The translations under genes and the position numbers were made by a program. Below the pieces are notes generated by a model, which was not told the origin of the DNA, did no database searches, and saw only the letters and a list, made by a program, of their open reading frames with translations. A DNA stretch of 64,000 bases from Pedobacter cryoconitis (GTDB taxonomy: Bacteria > Bacteroidota > Bacteroidia > Sphingobacteriales > Sphingobacteriaceae): the NCBI RefSeq assembly GCF_003259615.1, contig NZ_QLLR01000018.1:1-64000 (forward strand), in the 5' to 3' direction. Numbering within the stretch: the stretch's first letter is position 1; every line of letters begins with the position of its first letter. Positions 63,057 through 64,000 of the stretch are shown here, piece by piece.

Positions 63057-63671
63057 TCAGCATTGAAATTCCTGTAAAGAAGAACGATCTTTTGATTTAA
63101 TCAACTGTTGTTTAATTGTTTTCGTCCCTTTAACAATATGATCACCTATCGTGGAAACACTTATTCCCAATATTTTACTGACTTCTTCATAGGACTTACC
63201 TTCCAGTTTGCATAGAATAAATATCTTTTTCCTTCGTGGGGAAAGACAATCTACTGCCTGGAGCAGTAGCTCTTCCTCTACCCCGGTTTGTATACTTTCA
63301 ATTGGCTGATGGGTAATTTCTGAAGCTAGAAGCTGAAGGTTTTCCAACATTTTTTTATCCCGTTTAATACTGCGGTAGAAACTCGTTACCGAATTTTGGG
63401 CCATCCGGAAAAGGTAGAATTGAAAAGGTTTATCAATATTGAGTGCTGCTTTTTTTTCCCAGACTTTAGTAAAAACATCCTGAAGAATTTCTTTAGCAAG
63501 CTCATCGTCCCTGGTCATTCTCCTTAAGTTGTAATAAATACCTCCACTATGAGCTCTGTATAGTTGCTCGAAAGCATTTTTATTTCCCGCTTTGACATGA
63601 CTGAATAGTTCTTCTTCAGTCCAGGGCATTTTTTCTACAATTCTTTTTCTTCTATTGTCTAATATCTCCAT
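63057..63671 (-). CDS. FecI-type ECF RNA polymerase sigma factor
   Basis: 204 residues from the ATG at 63671; a GTG at 63680 would add three residues. Region 2 is at about 25-90 (NAFEQLYRAHSGGIYYNLRR, ELAKEILQDVFTKVWEKK) and region 4 at about 140-190 (LLQAVDCLSPRRKKIFILCK, LEGKSYEEVSKILGISVSTI). In Bacteroidota these sigma factors usually pair with a FecR anti-sigma and a SusC transporter. No FecR gene is beside it in this window; the neighbour downstream is on the other strand. It may be regulated from elsewhere. An inverted repeat lies at 63719-63738 in its upstream region. Confidence 0.88.
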   Translation of the reverse strand: MEILDNRRKRIVEKMPWTEEELFSHVKAGNKNAFEQLYRAHSGGIYYNLRRMTRDDELAKEILQDVFTKVWEKKAALNIDKPFQFYLFRMAQNSVTSFYRSIKRDKKMLENLQLLASEITHQPIESIQTGVEEELLLQAVDCLSPRRKKIFILCKLEGKSYEEVSKILGISVSTIGDHIVKGTKTIKQQLIKSKDRSSLQEFQC

Positions 63672-64000
63672 CAAATACACCTAACTAATTAATATTCAAT
63701 ATTAAATACTTTTTTATAATTCAACAATACTGTTGAATGTAATTCTACACATATAGCTTAAGAAAAACGTTTTTTCATAAATGAAATAGCTTATATTTTT
63801 TCAATAGGAAACGTAATCAAGTCGAATTCAGGGAGAAAAAGGCATATGCCCAGGCAATTTGCAACTATAAAAGAGTCAATATTAAAATCAATTCAATGAT
63901 AAATTTATTTTCCAAAAACAACATTAACCTCTTGAATTCAAATATTAAGTAATCAATTAAACGCACAAATATCAAATGAATTAACTAATAAATCACGTCT
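63672..64000. other. AT-rich region at the window's right edge
   Basis: 329 bp with no credible gene. It includes the promoter region of the sigma factor and the inverted repeat at 63719-63738. The next gene lies beyond the window. Confidence 0.4.
63719..63738. promoter_or_regulatory. 8-bp inverted repeat upstream of the sigma-factor gene
   Basis: ATTCAACA (63719-63726) and TGTTGAAT (63731-63738) are exact complements around ATAC, 48 bp upstream of the sigma-factor start. It could be an operator. Confidence 0.4.

Noticed and set aside
1..64000. CRISPR array, prophage or known defence operon
   Set aside because: No regularly spaced direct repeats of 25-40 bp, no cas, phage structural, integrase or restriction-modification genes were seen.

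Overview
The window looks like chromosomal DNA of a Sphingobacteriaceae-type Bacteroidota, most like Pedobacter. The reasons are two SusC/SusD-type outer-membrane pairs, several TonB-dependent receptors with N-terminal carboxypeptidase-regulatory-like domains, AT-rich DNA, a FecI-type sigma factor, a tRNA promoter of the Bacteroidota form TTTG-N19-TAnnTTTG, and genes without clear Shine-Dalgarno sequences. No species can be fixed by eye.

Layout. 1-317 is the end of an IS3 transposase cut by the window edge. 0.4-6.2 kb holds a membrane-anchored AraC regulator, an unknown protein, and an FtsX-type ABC permease followed 5 bp later by an S41 protease. 6.2-13.7 kb (minus) carries a SusC/SusD pair and a siderophore-type TonB receptor. 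13.8-17.3 kb holds a YdeI-like protein, a trimethylamine-monooxygenase-like flavoenzyme divergent from a TetR regulator with a palindromic operator candidate, and a VOC protein. 17.5-21.3 kb holds a DUF937-OmpA fusion, an S66 LD-carboxypeptidase, a DUF71-type ATP pyrophosphatase and a small membrane protein. 21.4-27.4 kb (minus) is a metal-efflux operon: a His-rich secreted protein, an RND pump fused to its own TolC-like channel, and the periplasmic adaptor. 27.5-30.8 kb holds an alpha-oxoamine synthase with a TetR regulator, a short TauD-like protein and a UBP-type zinc finger protein. 31-36.4 kb has a second SusC/SusD pair and an Lrp/AsnC regulator. 36.4-40.4 kb has another outer-membrane receptor, a 42-residue lipoprotein found by direct reading, and a GntR/LacI-type regulator.

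40.6-47.6 kb is the most mosaic part. It starts at a tRNA-Pro(TGG) gene and ends at a 58-bp imperfect copy of that tRNA's 3' end plus its terminator. In between are transposase remnants, a 10-bp-phased tandem repeat, a WG-repeat lipoprotein, an intact IS256-family element with an 8-bp target duplication, a secreted EreA/ChaN-like protein, and a TetR plus epoxide-hydrolase-like pair of locally higher GC. It reads as an eroded island or hotspot; no integrase is present.

47.6-64 kb carries a secreted beta-helix protein, an acyltransferase, an unknown cytosolic protein, a beta-hydroxyacid dehydrogenase, an OsmC-M28-M1 operon, a DUF4153 membrane protein, three poorly characterised proteins (one with an internal two-fold repeat) and a FecI-type sigma factor with no FecR beside it.

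Functional reading (inference): the dominant theme is envelope traffic, meaning TonB-coupled import of glycans, peptides or siderophores, periplasmic peptide breakdown and metal export, each with local regulators. I found no CRISPR array, phage module or clear defence system.
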